The position numbers and the translations under genes were made by a program. A stretch of 64,000 nt of DNA, from the NCBI GenBank assembly GCA_035487295.1, contig DATHMH010000022.1, positions 62,001 through 126,000 on the forward strand, given 5' to 3'. This DNA comes from QIAW01 sp035487295. Its GTDB lineage: Bacteria > Acidobacteriota > Terriglobia > Terriglobales > Acidobacteriaceae. The notes beneath the pieces are model-generated. The model had not been told where the DNA came from. It worked only from the letters and a program-made list of their open reading frames with translations, and did no database searches. This document shows positions 1 to 9,031 of this stretch, piece by piece. The stretch's first letter is position 1, and every line of letters starts with the position of its first letter.

Positions 1-1
1 A

Positions 2-2737
2 AAAGCCTATCTGGAGCAGTTATTTGAGAGCGCCCCTGAAGGCATCGCCGTAATTGACGCCGCCGGCAGGACCTTGCGCACCAACCGCGAATTCTCCCGC
101 ATGTTCGGTTACACCGCGGAAGAGGCGAAGGGCAAGATAATTTACGACTTGGTGGTATCGGCAGAGAAAAAAGAAGAAGCGCTCGATCTCATCAAGCGTG
201 CCACCGAAACCGGACCCTCATTCATCGAGAGTCAACGGCGCCGCAAAGACGGAAGCCTGCTTGATGTTTCGCTGTTGATTGCTCCCATTATCCTTGCCCC
301 GGGCCAAACCGCGCTCTATGCCATCTATCGCGACATCAGCGAGCGCAAGAAGGCGGAAGCCAGGTTGCGCGAAAGCGAGACACAATTCCGGGTGATGGCT
401 GAGACCGCGGCTTCCGCCATCTTCATCTACAAGGACGATCAGTTCATCTACGTGAATCCGGCGACCGAGGCCATCACCGGCTACACCCGCCAGGAACTGT
501 TGCACATGAATTTCTGGGATGTAACCCATCCTGATATGCGCGATATGATCCGGCAGCGTGGCGTGGACCGCCAGGCAGGCAAGAAAAATATTCCCATGCG
601 TTACGAGATCAAGATCGTGCGCAAAGACGGCGAGGTGCGCTGGATTGACTTTGCCGCCGGGGTCATTGTCCTGGGAGGAACGCTGGCCGGACTGGGCACC
701 GGCTTCGATATCACCGAACGCAAACGGGCGCAGCAGTTGCAATCGTCGCTCTATCGCATCGCCGAGACAGCGCGCCTTTCCTCCGACTTGCAGCAGCTCT
801 ACACTTCCATCCACGCAATTTTGAGCGAACTCATGTACGCCAGAAATTGCTACATCGCATATTACGACCCGGCCAGCGACCTTGTGAGCTTCCCATACTT
901 CGTCGATGAGTATGACCCGCAGCCAACGCCGAGGACCCGGCGGCGTGGAGTCACCGAATATGTCCTGCGAACCGGCGAGCCGCTGCTTGCAACCACAGAG
1001 GTACTGGAGCAGTTGGAGGAAAAAGGCGAGGTTGACCGCATCGGCGAGCCTTCGCTCGACTGGATGGGCGTGCCTTTGAAAAAGGGTAATGAAACTTTCG
1101 GAGTGCTGGTGCTGCAAACCTACGAGCCCAATGTGCGCTACGGCGAAAAAGAAAAACAGATTCTAAGCTTCGTTTCGCAGCAAATCGCCAATGCCATCGA
1201 AATCAAGCGCAACGAACAGGCGCTGCGCTCTTCCGAGGCTCGCTATCGCACCCTGGTGCAAAGCGCCGTTTACGGAATTTATCTCACCAGCGTGGACAAC
1301 AAATTCACCGACGTGAATCCGGCCCTGGTCTCCATGCTGGGTTATGAGAAGGCTGAAGACGTGCTGGCGCTGAACCTGGTCCCTGATGTCTTTGTGAATC
1401 CCGAGGAGCATGCCCGCCTGGTGCAGCAGTACCGCCAGACCCAGCAGGTCGAGAGCGTAGAAGTGAAATGGCGGCGCAAAGATGGACGCCAGATCACCGT
1501 GCGGCTGAGCGGCCGTGCGGTGCTCGACCGCCAGGGTCACGTTACCGGTTTTGAGATCATCGCGGAAGACGTGACCGAACGCCTGGCCATCGAAGAGCAG
1601 CTACGGCAATCGCAGCGCATGGAAGCTGTAGGAAGGCTGGGCGGCGGGATCGCGCACGATTTCAATAACCTGTTGACCGTAATACGCGGCAACACCGAGT
1701 TGCTGCTGGAAGAGATCAATGTGACCCATCTGCGCGATGAGGTGGAAGAGATTCGCAAGGCCGCAGATCGCGCCACCGAATTGACTGTACAATTGCTCGC
1801 CTTCAGCCGCCAGCAGGTACTTGCGCCCAAGGTGCTTGAGCTGAATACGGTAATTTCAAATATGGGAAACTTTTTGGGCCGGTTGCTGGGCGAAGACGTT
1901 GAGCTGCGCACCAGGTTCCAGCCTGATTTAGGCCGGGTGAAGGCAGATCCCGGACAGATCGAGCAAGTCATCATGAATCTGGCGGTGAATGCGCGCGACG
2001 CCATGCCGCACGGCGGCAAGCTTAGCATCGAACTGGCTAACGTTCGTCTGGATGAAAAAAATACGCGCGAACATCGCGAAGTTGCTCCCGGCGATTACGT
2101 AAGCATAACCGTCAGCGATACCGGCGTCGGCATGGACCGCGCCACCTGTTCCCGCATCTTCGAGCCTTTCTTTACCACCAAGCCCTCAGGCCAGGGCACC
2201 GGCCTGGGACTTTCTACCGTCTATGGCATCGTGCAGCAGAGCGGCGGCCACATTTGGGTCGACAGCGAAATCGGCAAAGGCACCTCCTTTAAAATTCATC
2301 TGCCCCAGGTGAGCGAGCCTGCGGCAAAAATCGCTCCGCGCCCCGCCGACCCCGAGATTCCCAAAGGCACCGAGACCGTGCTTCTGGTGGAAGATGAAGA
2401 CGGCGTTCGCGAGTTGGTGAGTCATATCCTGATGAAGAATGGATATAAAGTTCTGCCGGCAGCTCAAGGCGAGGATGCCCTGCGTATCTGTGAAAACAAT
2501 CCTGAACGGCCTGACTTGCTGCTCACCGACGTGGTGCTGAAAAGCATGAATGGTGGTGAACTGGCCCAGCTCCTGATGGCCAGATATCCGGAGCTGAAAG
2601 TGCTTTTTATGTCAGGCTACTCCGATGATGCCGTGGAACACCGGGGAGTCTTTGCCGCCGACAGCGCCTTCCTGCAGAAACCCTTCTCTACCCGCGCCCT
2701 CATGCAAAAGATACGCGAGGTGCTGGATTCGAAATAG
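2..2737 (+). CDS. PAS/GAF hybrid sensor histidine kinase (5'-truncated)
   Basis: The frame is open from base 2, so the gene starts before the window; 911 residues are visible. Reading from the edge there is a PAS domain (about residues 5-115, starting LFESAPEGIAVID), a second PAS (about 130-245), a GAF domain (about 255-410), a third PAS (about 420-540), and a HisKA domain with phosphoacceptor His552 in GGGIAHDFNNLL. An HATPase follows, with N-box NLAVNARDAMPHGG and glycine boxes DTGVGMD and GQGTGLGLSTVYG. The C-terminal receiver has Asp843 in LLTDVVL. No membrane segment is visible, so the part seen is probably cytoplasmic, autophosphorylates on His and can pass phosphate to its own receiver. 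Signals and output are unknown. Its position directly before murC is unusual for a division cluster. Confidence 0.93.
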   Translation, partial: KAYLEQLFESAPEGIAVIDAAGRTLRTNREFSRMFGYTAEEAKGKIIYDLVVSAEKKEEALDLIKRATETGPSFIESQRRRKDGSLLDVSLLIAPIILAPGQTALYAIYRDISERKKAEARLRESETQFRVMAETAASAIFIYKDDQFIYVNPATEAITGYTRQELLHMNFWDVTHPDMRDMIRQRGVDRQAGKKNIPMRYEIKIVRKDGEVRWIDFAAGVIVLGGTLAGLGTGFDITERKRAQQLQSSLYRIAETARLSSDLQQLYTSIHAILSELMYARNCYIAYYDPASDLVSFPYFVDEYDPQPTPRTRRRGVTEYVLRTGEPLLATTEVLEQLEEKGEVDRIGEPSLDWMGVPLKKGNETFGVLVLQTYEPNVRYGEKEKQILSFVSQQIANAIEIKRNEQALRSSEARYRTLVQSAVYGIYLTSVDNKFTDVNPALVSMLGYEKAEDVLALNLVPDVFVNPEEHARLVQQYRQTQQVESVEVKWRRKDGRQITVRLSGRAVLDRQGHVTGFEIIAEDVTERLAIEEQLRQSQRMEAVGRLGGGIAHDFNNLLTVIRGNTELLLEEINVTHLRDEVEEIRKAADRATELTVQLLAFSRQQVLAPKVLELNTVISNMGNFLGRLLGEDVELRTRFQPDLGRVKADPGQIEQVIMNLAVNARDAMPHGGKLSIELANVRLDEKNTREHREVAPGDYVSITVSDTGVGMDRATCSRIFEPFFTTKPSGQGTGLGLSTVYGIVQQSGGHIWVDSEIGKGTSFKIHLPQVSEPAAKIAPRPADPEIPKGTETVLLVEDEDGVRELVSHILMKNGYKVLPAAQGEDALRICENNPERPDLLLTDVVLKSMNGGELAQLLMARYPELKVLFMSGYSDDAVEHRGVFAADSAFLQKPFSTRALMQKIREVLDSK

Positions 2738-2739
2738 CA

Positions 2740-2925
2740 CTCAGCATTCAGCAATCAGCAGTCAGCCCCTAAACAAGCACTTGACACTTAGTGGTTAGCA
2801 TTTGGCACCTAAACAATTTCGTACAAGAAGCGTTCCGGATCCCCCAAATTTCGGCAGACCACAAATGCACCCCAGGGGCTAAATGCCAAGTGCTTTGGCT
2901 GAATGCTGATTGCTGAGTGCTTTCC
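2740..2925. repeat. Inverted pair of degenerate intergenic repeats
   Basis: The gap before murC starts with a run of short related words (CAGCATTCAGCAATCAGCAG, then TTAGTGGTTAGCATTTGGC). It ends with their reverse complement (TGCCAAGTGC, then GGCTGAATGCTGATTGCTG). The two arms could pair around a roughly 70-base centre. The same word family recurs near 10206-10247, 10648-10675, 14226-14300, 14366-14425 and 23040-23095. Confidence 0.7.
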
Positions 2926-2986
2926 TCTTGCCCGCTCAAAAAGGCTCGCATCTGCGCAAAATCTGCTATCGTTTTCTCTGAGCTTC

Positions 2987-4396
2987 ATGTTCGCAAAAAT
3001 ACAGCGCATACATTTCGTGGGCATCGGCGGCATCGGCATGAGCGGCATCGCCGAAGTTCTGCTTACCCTGGGATACAAAGTCTCCGGCTCCGACTTAAAG
3101 CTCTCTCCGGTGACTCAGCGTCTGACCCGCCTGGGCGCAACTATTTTTGAAGGCCACCGCGCCGAAAACGCCGCAGGCGCGGAAGTTGTCGTGACCAGCT
3201 CGGCGGTCAACGAACAAAACCCGGAGGTCGCGGCGGCGCGCCAGCGGCATGTGCCGGTGATCCAGCGCGCGGAGATGCTTGCCGAGCTGATGCGGCTCAA
3301 GTACGGCATCGCCATCGCCGGCATGCACGGGAAAACTACCACCACCTCCATGGTTGCCGCCGTGCTCGCCGCCGGCGGACTCGACCCCACGATTATTGTT
3401 GGCGGTCGCGTAGACGCCATGGATTCCAACGCCCGCCTGGGCAAGTCACAGTACCTGGTGGCCGAAGCCGATGAGAGCGACCGCAGCTTCCTCAAACTCT
3501 CACCAATTCTTTCCGTCGTGACCAACATTGACCGCGAGCACATGGATTGCTACCGCGATATGCAGGACGTAGAACAAACTTTTATAGACTTCATGGACCG
3601 TGTGCCCTTCTACGGAATGCTGGTGATCTGCAACGACGATGAACGCCTGCGCGGACTGCTACCGAAAGTCCGGCGGCGAGTTGTGACCTATGGCACGCAG
3701 AAAGGCTCAGACTTTCAGATCGTAAGCTCTGAAACCGCGCCAGGCAAAAAATACATAGGCCGCTTCGGTGTGCATTACCAGGGGAAACCACTGGGCGACT
3801 TCTCTCTCCACGTCCCTGGAGCACATAACATTCTCAATGCCACTGCTGCTGTGGCCGTAGGTATTGGCCTGGAGATCGGTATCGAGCACATTCGCACCGG
3901 GCTCGAAAAATTTCGCGGCGTTGACCGCCGCTTTCAGCTCAAAGGCAAGGTCAACGGCATCAGCGTGGTGGATGATTACGGACATCATCCTACCGAGATC
4001 CGCGCCACCCTGGCGGCGGCGCGGCAGTGCGGCAACAAACGAATTCACGTTATCTTTCAGCCGCATCGCTACACCCGCACGCAGCAACTGATGGAGGAAT
4101 TCACCAGCGCCTTCGGCGACGCCGATACCCTGCACATTCTCGATATCTATGCCGCCAGCGAGCAGCCCATCGAAGGAATCACCGGCGAGGCCCTGTCGCG
4201 GGCCGTTGCCCAGCGCTCCGGGAAGAAGGTCCACTATATCCCCTCGTTCGCCGACGCAACCGAGGCCGTAGTTACCCAGGCACGAGATGGGGATATGATT
4301 CTTACCCTCGGCGCAGGCAATATCTCCCAACTCGGCCCCCAGATTCTGGAACGACTTGCAGCCAACGTCAAACAGCAAGAAGCTGTTGGGAATTGA
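2987..4396 (+). CDS. murC: UDP-N-acetylmuramate--L-alanine ligase MurC
   Basis: This is the cytoplasmic peptidoglycan ligase that adds L-Ala to UDP-MurNAc using ATP. The 469 residues are the normal length for the family. The N-terminus MFAKIQRIHFVGIGGIGMSG is the typical Rossmann UDP-binding start, so the ATG at 2987 is chosen over an in-frame upstream codon at 2903 that would add a non-conserved tail. The ATP loop GMHGKTTTT lies at about residues 112-120. Other family signatures are EADESDRSFL, NIDREHMDCY, VDDYGHHPTEI and FQPHRYTRT. The gene stands ahead of ftsQ, ftsA and ftsZ, as part of a cell wall and division block, but is separated from ftsQ by a 235-base repeat-rich gap. Confidence 0.96.
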   Translation: MFAKIQRIHFVGIGGIGMSGIAEVLLTLGYKVSGSDLKLSPVTQRLTRLGATIFEGHRAENAAGAEVVVTSSAVNEQNPEVAAARQRHVPVIQRAEMLAELMRLKYGIAIAGMHGKTTTTSMVAAVLAAGGLDPTIIVGGRVDAMDSNARLGKSQYLVAEADESDRSFLKLSPILSVVTNIDREHMDCYRDMQDVEQTFIDFMDRVPFYGMLVICNDDERLRGLLPKVRRRVVTYGTQKGSDFQIVSSETAPGKKYIGRFGVHYQGKPLGDFSLHVPGAHNILNATAAVAVGIGLEIGIEHIRTGLEKFRGVDRRFQLKGKVNGISVVDDYGHHPTEIRATLAAARQCGNKRIHVIFQPHRYTRTQQLMEEFTSAFGDADTLHILDIYAASEQPIEGITGEALSRAVAQRSGKKVHYIPSFADATEAVVTQARDGDMILTLGAGNISQLGPQILERLAANVKQQEAVGN

Positions 4397-4631
4397 GTCA
4401 TTGAATCATCGGGTAATTGTGTAGTTTAGTAATTGATTTGAGCTTAGGTTCGCATTACGCAATTACAAATTACGCAATTATCCAATTCTGAAAATGACTC
4501 AATGACCCAATGATTCAATGACCCAATTCTCCGTGTCTCCGTGTCTCCGTGCCTCCGTGGTTAGAAAAATTGCTCCTGTGGAAAATTCCTTTCTGCATTT
4601 CCCTCAAAAAAAGCTATAGTGGAACAGAGCA
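4397..4631. repeat. Repeat-rich spacer between murC and ftsQ
   Basis: The spacer contains GAGTCATTGAATCATCGGG near its start and, inverted, AATGACTCAATGACCCAATG plus a further copy near 4492-4530. Next comes the tandem CTCCGTGTCTCCGTG motif ending in CCTCCGTGGTTAG (about 4531-4564). The last motif recurs inverted at about 20951-20982 and 32396-32420. No gene is seen here. Confidence 0.65.
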
Positions 4632-5699
4632 ATGCCTCGAGACGACGACTTCTATATTCCCGAGCGTGAAAGTCGGACCCGGCGGCCAGCGGTTGCGGCC
4701 CGGGAGGAAGAAGACGTTGATAGCGAACTCGACAGCCGGGTGGTTGATCTCGAAAACGACGAAGAGTCTGCCTTCCTGCGCGGGCAAAAGCGCATCCCGG
4801 TACGTCGCGGCGCGCTTCCCAAGAAAACTGCCAGCCGGCTCAAGCAGGCCTCCATCGGTCTTCTTATAGCTGGCTCGCTTGGCGCTGCGCTGGCGACCGC
4901 TTATTTCTACGGCACAGGCTCCTGGCGCTTTCGCGTCGACTCCAGCGATAACATTGAAGTCACCGGCACGCAGAACGTCTCTCACGGCCAGGTGATGGAG
5001 ATCATGGGTGGCGACATTGGTCGCAATATCTTCTTTATTCCCCTGGCCGACAGGAAAAAGCAGTTGGAAGAGATTCCCTGGGTCGAATCCGCCACTGTCA
5101 TGCGCCTGCTGCCCAATCGTCTCAAGATCGAGTTGCACGAGCGCACGCCGGTTGCTTTTGTACGCATAGGCTCCAAGGTCTCGCTCATTGACCCTGGTGG
5201 CGTAGTGCTCGAACTGCCTCCACACTCTAGCGCCCGATATTCCTTTCCGGTAATTACCGGCATGCAGGATGCCGACCCGCTTTCCACCCGGGCGGCGCGC
5301 ATGAAGATTTATGGCGAACTGGTGCACGACCTGGATTCGGAAGGCGCGCACTATTCCAGTTCCATCAGCGAGGTGGACCTCTCCGACCCCGAAGACGTCA
5401 AAATTACGGTTGCCGACTCAGAAAACGCCGTGCTGATACACCTGGGCAGCAGCCAATATCTCGAACGCTACAAGATTTACCTGGCGCATGTGGAAGAGTG
5501 GCGCCAGCAGTTCAGCAAACTGGAATCGGTGGACCTTCGTTACGATCGCCAGGTCATCGTCAATCCCGATACCGCGGGCAACCGTGAGCACACTGATTCC
5601 ACAACCGGCAACGCCCCAGCAGCACCCAGGAAGCCGGCGCCAAGGACCGTTGCCGCACAGCACGCCGCGCGCAGCGCACACACTAAAAGGCGCCATTAA
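4632..5699 (+). CDS. ftsQ: Cell division protein FtsQ/DivIB
   Basis: FtsQ is a bitopic divisome protein linking early and late division proteins. The 355-residue product has a charged cytoplasmic tail (1-70), one membrane helix (about 72-93), a POTRA domain (about 100-175, with RFRVDSSDNIEVTGTQNVS and IPWVESATVMRLLPNRLKIELHERTPVA) and the FtsQ beta domain to about residue 310. A low-complexity Pro/Ala/Arg tail follows. The N-terminal cytoplasmic part is longer than in Escherichia coli. It lies between murC and ftsA as in many division clusters. Confidence 0.93.
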   Translation: MPRDDDFYIPERESRTRRPAVAAREEEDVDSELDSRVVDLENDEESAFLRGQKRIPVRRGALPKKTASRLKQASIGLLIAGSLGAALATAYFYGTGSWRFRVDSSDNIEVTGTQNVSHGQVMEIMGGDIGRNIFFIPLADRKKQLEEIPWVESATVMRLLPNRLKIELHERTPVAFVRIGSKVSLIDPGGVVLELPPHSSARYSFPVITGMQDADPLSTRAARMKIYGELVHDLDSEGAHYSSSISEVDLSDPEDVKITVADSENAVLIHLGSSQYLERYKIYLAHVEEWRQQFSKLESVDLRYDRQVIVNPDTAGNREHTDSTTGNAPAAPRKPAPRTVAAQHAARSAHTKRRH

Positions 5700-5706
5700 A
5701 AGAATC

Positions 5707-5734
5707 GTAGAGACGTAGCTTGCTGCGTCTCTGC
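5707..5734. repeat. Palindromic element upstream of ftsA
   Basis: The core is GAGACGTAGC, TT, GCTGCGTCTC (5710-5731), a near-perfect hairpin with one non-Watson-Crick position. A second copy with perfect arms lies at 7124-7145 in front of ftsZ. The T-rich tail of a terminator is missing. Being placed in the 5' regions of two consecutive division genes, it may be a mobile REP-like unit or an RNA-level element. Confidence 0.75.
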
Positions 5735-5759
5735 ATGGGACCGAAACAAATTGTGTGGT

Positions 5760-6980
5760 ATGGGTAAACAAAAGCAGAACCTGATTACAGCCATTGACGT
5801 TGGCAGCTCAAAGACCTGCACCCTGGTGGCCGAAAGCACCGAGGGCGGAATCCGCTATCTCGGGCACGGGCTGAGCGACTCCCGCGGCTCGCGCAAGGGC
5901 GCTATCATCGATTTGGAAAAGGCCGCCGCCAGCGTGCAGCGCTCTATGGAAAAAGCGGAAGCCGCCGCCGGGGTGACAGTAGACTCAGCCGTGGTCGGCG
6001 TGGGCGGAACTCACGTGCGCGGGGTCAACAGCCGCGGGGGTGTGAGCTTGGGGACACGGGCCCGCGAGATCAACCGCGACGATATTCGCCAGGCGGTGGA
6101 AAAGGCCCGCACTATCCCCCTGCCCGCCGAGTGGCAGACCATGCATCTGCTGCCGCAGCAATTTATCGTCGACGATCAGAACAGCATCCGCGATCCCGTA
6201 GGCATGTTGGGGACGAGGCTCGAGGTGCAGATCCACATCATCACCTCCATCGCCAGTGTCACGCAAAACGTCGTCACCGCCCTGAACCGCGCCGGCGTTC
6301 ACGTCAACGATACGGTCTTTGAGCCGCTGGCATGTGCGGAATGCGTCCTCAAGCCCGATGAGCGCGAGCTGGGCGTTTGCCTTCTGGATATCGGCGCCGG
6401 ATCGAGCGAGTTGATCGTCTATCACGAAGGCATTGTGGTGCACACGGCGGTGATCCCTATCGGGGGCGACCACTTTACCAACGACGTTGCCGTGGGCTTG
6501 CGCACGCCGCTTGCCGACGCTGAAAAAATCAAGCGCGGCTATGGTTGCGCGGTGGTCACGCGTGTGCCGGAAGGCAACGAAATCGAAGTGCCCGCTGTGG
6601 GCGACCGGCCTTCGCGGCTGATGCCGCAACGCTTCCTGGCTGAGATCCTCGAGCCCCGCGCCGGGGAACTCTTCGAGCACGTGCGCGAAAATTTGCGTCA
6701 GTCGCGTGCAATGGAGTTCTGCGCCACCGGCCTTGTGCTCACCGGGGGCGCTGCCCGGCTCAATGGCCTGGAAGAAATTTGCGAGGCCCTGTTGCGCAAG
6801 CCGGTGCGCGTCGGCAAGCCCATGCCCATGGCCAAGCTGCCGGCGGAACTGGCCGAGCCTGAGTTCGCCGCCGTGCTGGGAATGATTTACTACGGCAACC
6901 GCTCGCGCCATGTACGCCAAGACGATGAAGGCGGACTTTCGGCCCGTATTCGTTCGTTTTTGGCGCGGGCATCGATGTAG
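5760..6980 (+). CDS. ftsA: Cell division protein FtsA
   Basis: FtsA is the actin-like ATPase that tethers FtsZ filaments to the inner membrane. The 406-residue product shows the phosphate 1 motif AIDVGSSKTCTLVAE near the start and SHS2-type 1C domain sequence around GVGGTHVRGVNSRG. The phosphate 2 motif is LDIGAGSSELIVYHEG and the adenosine motif is LTGGAARLNGLEE. It ends with the basic/hydrophobic SARIRSFLARASM, consistent with the membrane-targeting helix. The ATG at 5760 is preferred to a TTG at 5751, although no strong ribosome binding site is visible. It is followed by ftsZ. Confidence 0.95.
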   Translation: MGKQKQNLITAIDVGSSKTCTLVAESTEGGIRYLGHGLSDSRGSRKGAIIDLEKAAASVQRSMEKAEAAAGVTVDSAVVGVGGTHVRGVNSRGGVSLGTRAREINRDDIRQAVEKARTIPLPAEWQTMHLLPQQFIVDDQNSIRDPVGMLGTRLEVQIHIITSIASVTQNVVTALNRAGVHVNDTVFEPLACAECVLKPDERELGVCLLDIGAGSSELIVYHEGIVVHTAVIPIGGDHFTNDVAVGLRTPLADAEKIKRGYGCAVVTRVPEGNEIEVPAVGDRPSRLMPQRFLAEILEPRAGELFEHVRENLRQSRAMEFCATGLVLTGGAARLNGLEEICEALLRKPVRVGKPMPMAKLPAELAEPEFAAVLGMIYYGNRSRHVRQDDEGGLSARIRSFLARASM

Positions 6981-7022
6981 CAGTTCTCGGTTCTCAGTTC
7001 TCGGTTCTCGGTTCTCAGTTTG
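6981..7022. repeat. Tandem GTTCTCGGTTCTCA repeats
   Basis: Directly after the ftsA stop lies a short tandem array of GTTCTCGGTTCTCAGTTCTC words. A similar array sits just after the secretin gene at about 18078-18105. No function can be read from it. Confidence 0.6.
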
Positions 7023-7120
7023 TTTGGAATTGGGAGCGTTTGGAATGGAAAACAAGTTAGTTGTTTAAGTTTTCGTATCAACTTTATGTTACTCAAGTTA
7101 AACTACAGCCACGTTGCTTC

Positions 7121-7147
7121 GTAGAGACGTAGCTTGCTACGTCTCCG
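7121..7147. repeat. Perfect palindrome in the ftsZ 5' region
   Basis: The arms GAGACGTAGC and GCTACGTCTC (7124-7145) pair perfectly around TT, and the flanking GTA is shared with the copy upstream of ftsA. It ends 42 bases before the chosen ftsZ start. Confidence 0.8.
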
Positions 7148-7189
7148 ATGGGAACCACCACGAACTCTGACCAAAACGAGAAGGTGAAC

Positions 7190-8476
7190 ATGACGGAACC
7201 AAAATCGAAAACCAGCGATATCCGCATACAGTTCAACGAAGAAATTCGCAACAACGCCAAGATCAAAGTCATTGGTGTCGGCGGTGGCGGCGGCAATGCC
7301 GTCAACCGCATGATTGACGCCAAGGTCGAGGGCGTGGAGTTCGTGACCGCCAACACCGACATGCAGGCGCTGCAGATGTCGCGCGCGCCTATCAAGATTC
7401 AGCTTGGTGTAAAGCTTACCAATGGCCTGGGTGCGGGCGCTAATCCTGACGTGGGCCGCAAGGGTGCCCTGGAAGATGCCGATAAGATCATCGAGGCCCT
7501 GGAGGGCGCGGACATGATTTTTGTCACCGCCGGCCTCGGTGGCGGCACCGGGACAGGCGCGGCCCCGATCATTGCCTCGCTCGCCAGCGAAATGGGCGCG
7601 CTTACCGTGGGCGTTGTGACTAAGCCTTTTGCTTTTGAGGGCAAGCGCCGCATGCAGCAGGCGGAAAAAGGATTAGCCGAGCTTATCGAATGTGTGGACA
7701 CGATGATCGTGATCCCCAACGAAAAGCTGCTGGCCGTGGCCCAGAACGCCGGCTTCTTCGAGTCGTTCCGGGTTGCCGATGACATTTTGCGCCAGGCCGT
7801 TCAGGGCATCTCTGACATCATCACCATCCCGGGGATCATCAACCGCGACTTCGCCGATGTGAAAGCCATTATGGCCGGCATGGGCTTTGCCGTAATGGGA
7901 ACGGCTACAGCCAGGGGTGAGCGCCGGGCCATCCAAGCGGCGCAAGCGGCGATCGCTTCCCCGCTGCTCGAAGCCGGAGCAATTGACGGAGCGCGTGGCA
8001 TCCTGATCAACGTTACCGGATCGAGTTCCTTGCGCTTGGCGGAAGTCAATGAAGCTTCCACCATTATTCAGAGCGCGGCCCACGAAGACGCCAACATCAT
8101 CTTTGGCGCGGTGTTGGATGAAAAGATGAAGGAAGAGGTCAAGATTACAGTCATCGCCACCGGCTTCCGCGACATCCAGCAACAGCAGCGGGAACGCTCC
8201 GCCACGGCCGCTGCCGTGGCAATTTCGAGCGCGCGCAGCGCTTCCTCTTTCACTCCAACCCGGCCTACCGAACTGCCGCAGCCGCAACGCGTCGTTCCGG
8301 AGTCCCAGCCTCAGCCGCCGGCAAGAAATGCCTTTGCCCCGGCGCTACAGCGTACCCCGGCAACACCTACGCGGGAGACGCCGTCGCTCGACCAAGTCAA
8401 AAGCAACGTAACCAGCAACTTTCCGCAGGATGACCTGGATGTGCCGGCGTTTATCCGCAAGCGGGGCGAGCAGTAG
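7190..8476 (+). CDS. ftsZ: Cell division protein FtsZ
   Basis: FtsZ is the tubulin-like GTPase that forms the cytokinetic ring. The 428-residue product has VIGVGGGGGNAVNRMI, the tubulin signature GGGTGTG at about residues 117-123, and the T7-loop sequence NRDFADVKAIM. It ends with the conserved tail DDLDVPAFIRKRGEQ that binds FtsA. The ATG at 7190 is chosen because GAGAAGG sits at normal distance before it. An in-frame ATG at 7148 would add 14 residues and overlap the end of the palindromic element. The linker between GTPase core and tail is Pro/Gln/Arg-rich. Confidence 0.97.
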   Translation: MTEPKSKTSDIRIQFNEEIRNNAKIKVIGVGGGGGNAVNRMIDAKVEGVEFVTANTDMQALQMSRAPIKIQLGVKLTNGLGAGANPDVGRKGALEDADKIIEALEGADMIFVTAGLGGGTGTGAAPIIASLASEMGALTVGVVTKPFAFEGKRRMQQAEKGLAELIECVDTMIVIPNEKLLAVAQNAGFFESFRVADDILRQAVQGISDIITIPGIINRDFADVKAIMAGMGFAVMGTATARGERRAIQAAQAAIASPLLEAGAIDGARGILINVTGSSSLRLAEVNEASTIIQSAAHEDANIIFGAVLDEKMKEEVKITVIATGFRDIQQQQRERSATAAAVAISSARSASSFTPTRPTELPQPQRVVPESQPQPPARNAFAPALQRTPATPTRETPSLDQVKSNVTSNFPQDDLDVPAFIRKRGEQ

Positions 8477-9031
8477 GAAAAAACAAGCTCCCAGTTCTTA
8501 GCTTCAGGCTTCAGGTGATATCACATGGTTGATCTTGGGAAAATTGTGGCGCATCATCAGCTTGGAATGTGTCCCGCGTTTTAGAATGTGGTGGGGTAGT
8601 CCCTGGTCTTTGAAATCTTCAAGTTCCTTGTCTCTTGCAGCTTGCAGCTGCGCCCGCCCGGCTGGCCGTGGGAGCTTGGAGCCAACCCGTATACCCATGA
8701 TCCTCAATGGTTTATCGATCAGACCCTTGCTGAGCAAGGGGGGGGCTCCCGATTTTAAGGGTTTGCGACGAGAGAATTAAGAGCCGCCGGCTCCGTGTAT
8801 CTCTGCATGTCTCCACTTGTGAGCTAAAATTTCGTTCTTCCAAAACTCAGATGGTTTCCTGGCTTGTTCTGCCCCAAAACAAAGCTGCAACTCTGCTTTG
8901 CCCAGGATCATCCAAGTTATTGAACGAGAGTTGCTGTTTTGTGGACTCAGGGGTTTTTCCTATTGAATTCTCATCTGCGACTCACGTAGTATCACTGCAA
9001 CCTTAGCAACAAAAGATGGGAATTCACCTTT
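8477..9031. other. Long spacer without a recognised gene
   Basis: About 555 bases separate ftsZ from the transpeptidase gene. Short open frames exist on both strands, but none has a recognisable protein or ribosome binding site. No terminator with a T-tract was found. There is a G-run near 8741-8748. The promoter of the following gene probably lies in the AT-richer part near 8940-9020, but no confident -35/-10 pair is assigned. Confidence 0.5.

Noticed and set aside
218..1117. Long minus-strand frame opposite the first histidine kinase
   Set aside because: It is the complement of well-conserved PAS/GAF coding sequence, has no domain and arises from codon bias.
8504..8780. Short overlapping frames on both strands after ftsZ
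   Set aside because: No ribosome binding site, family pattern or sensible composition.
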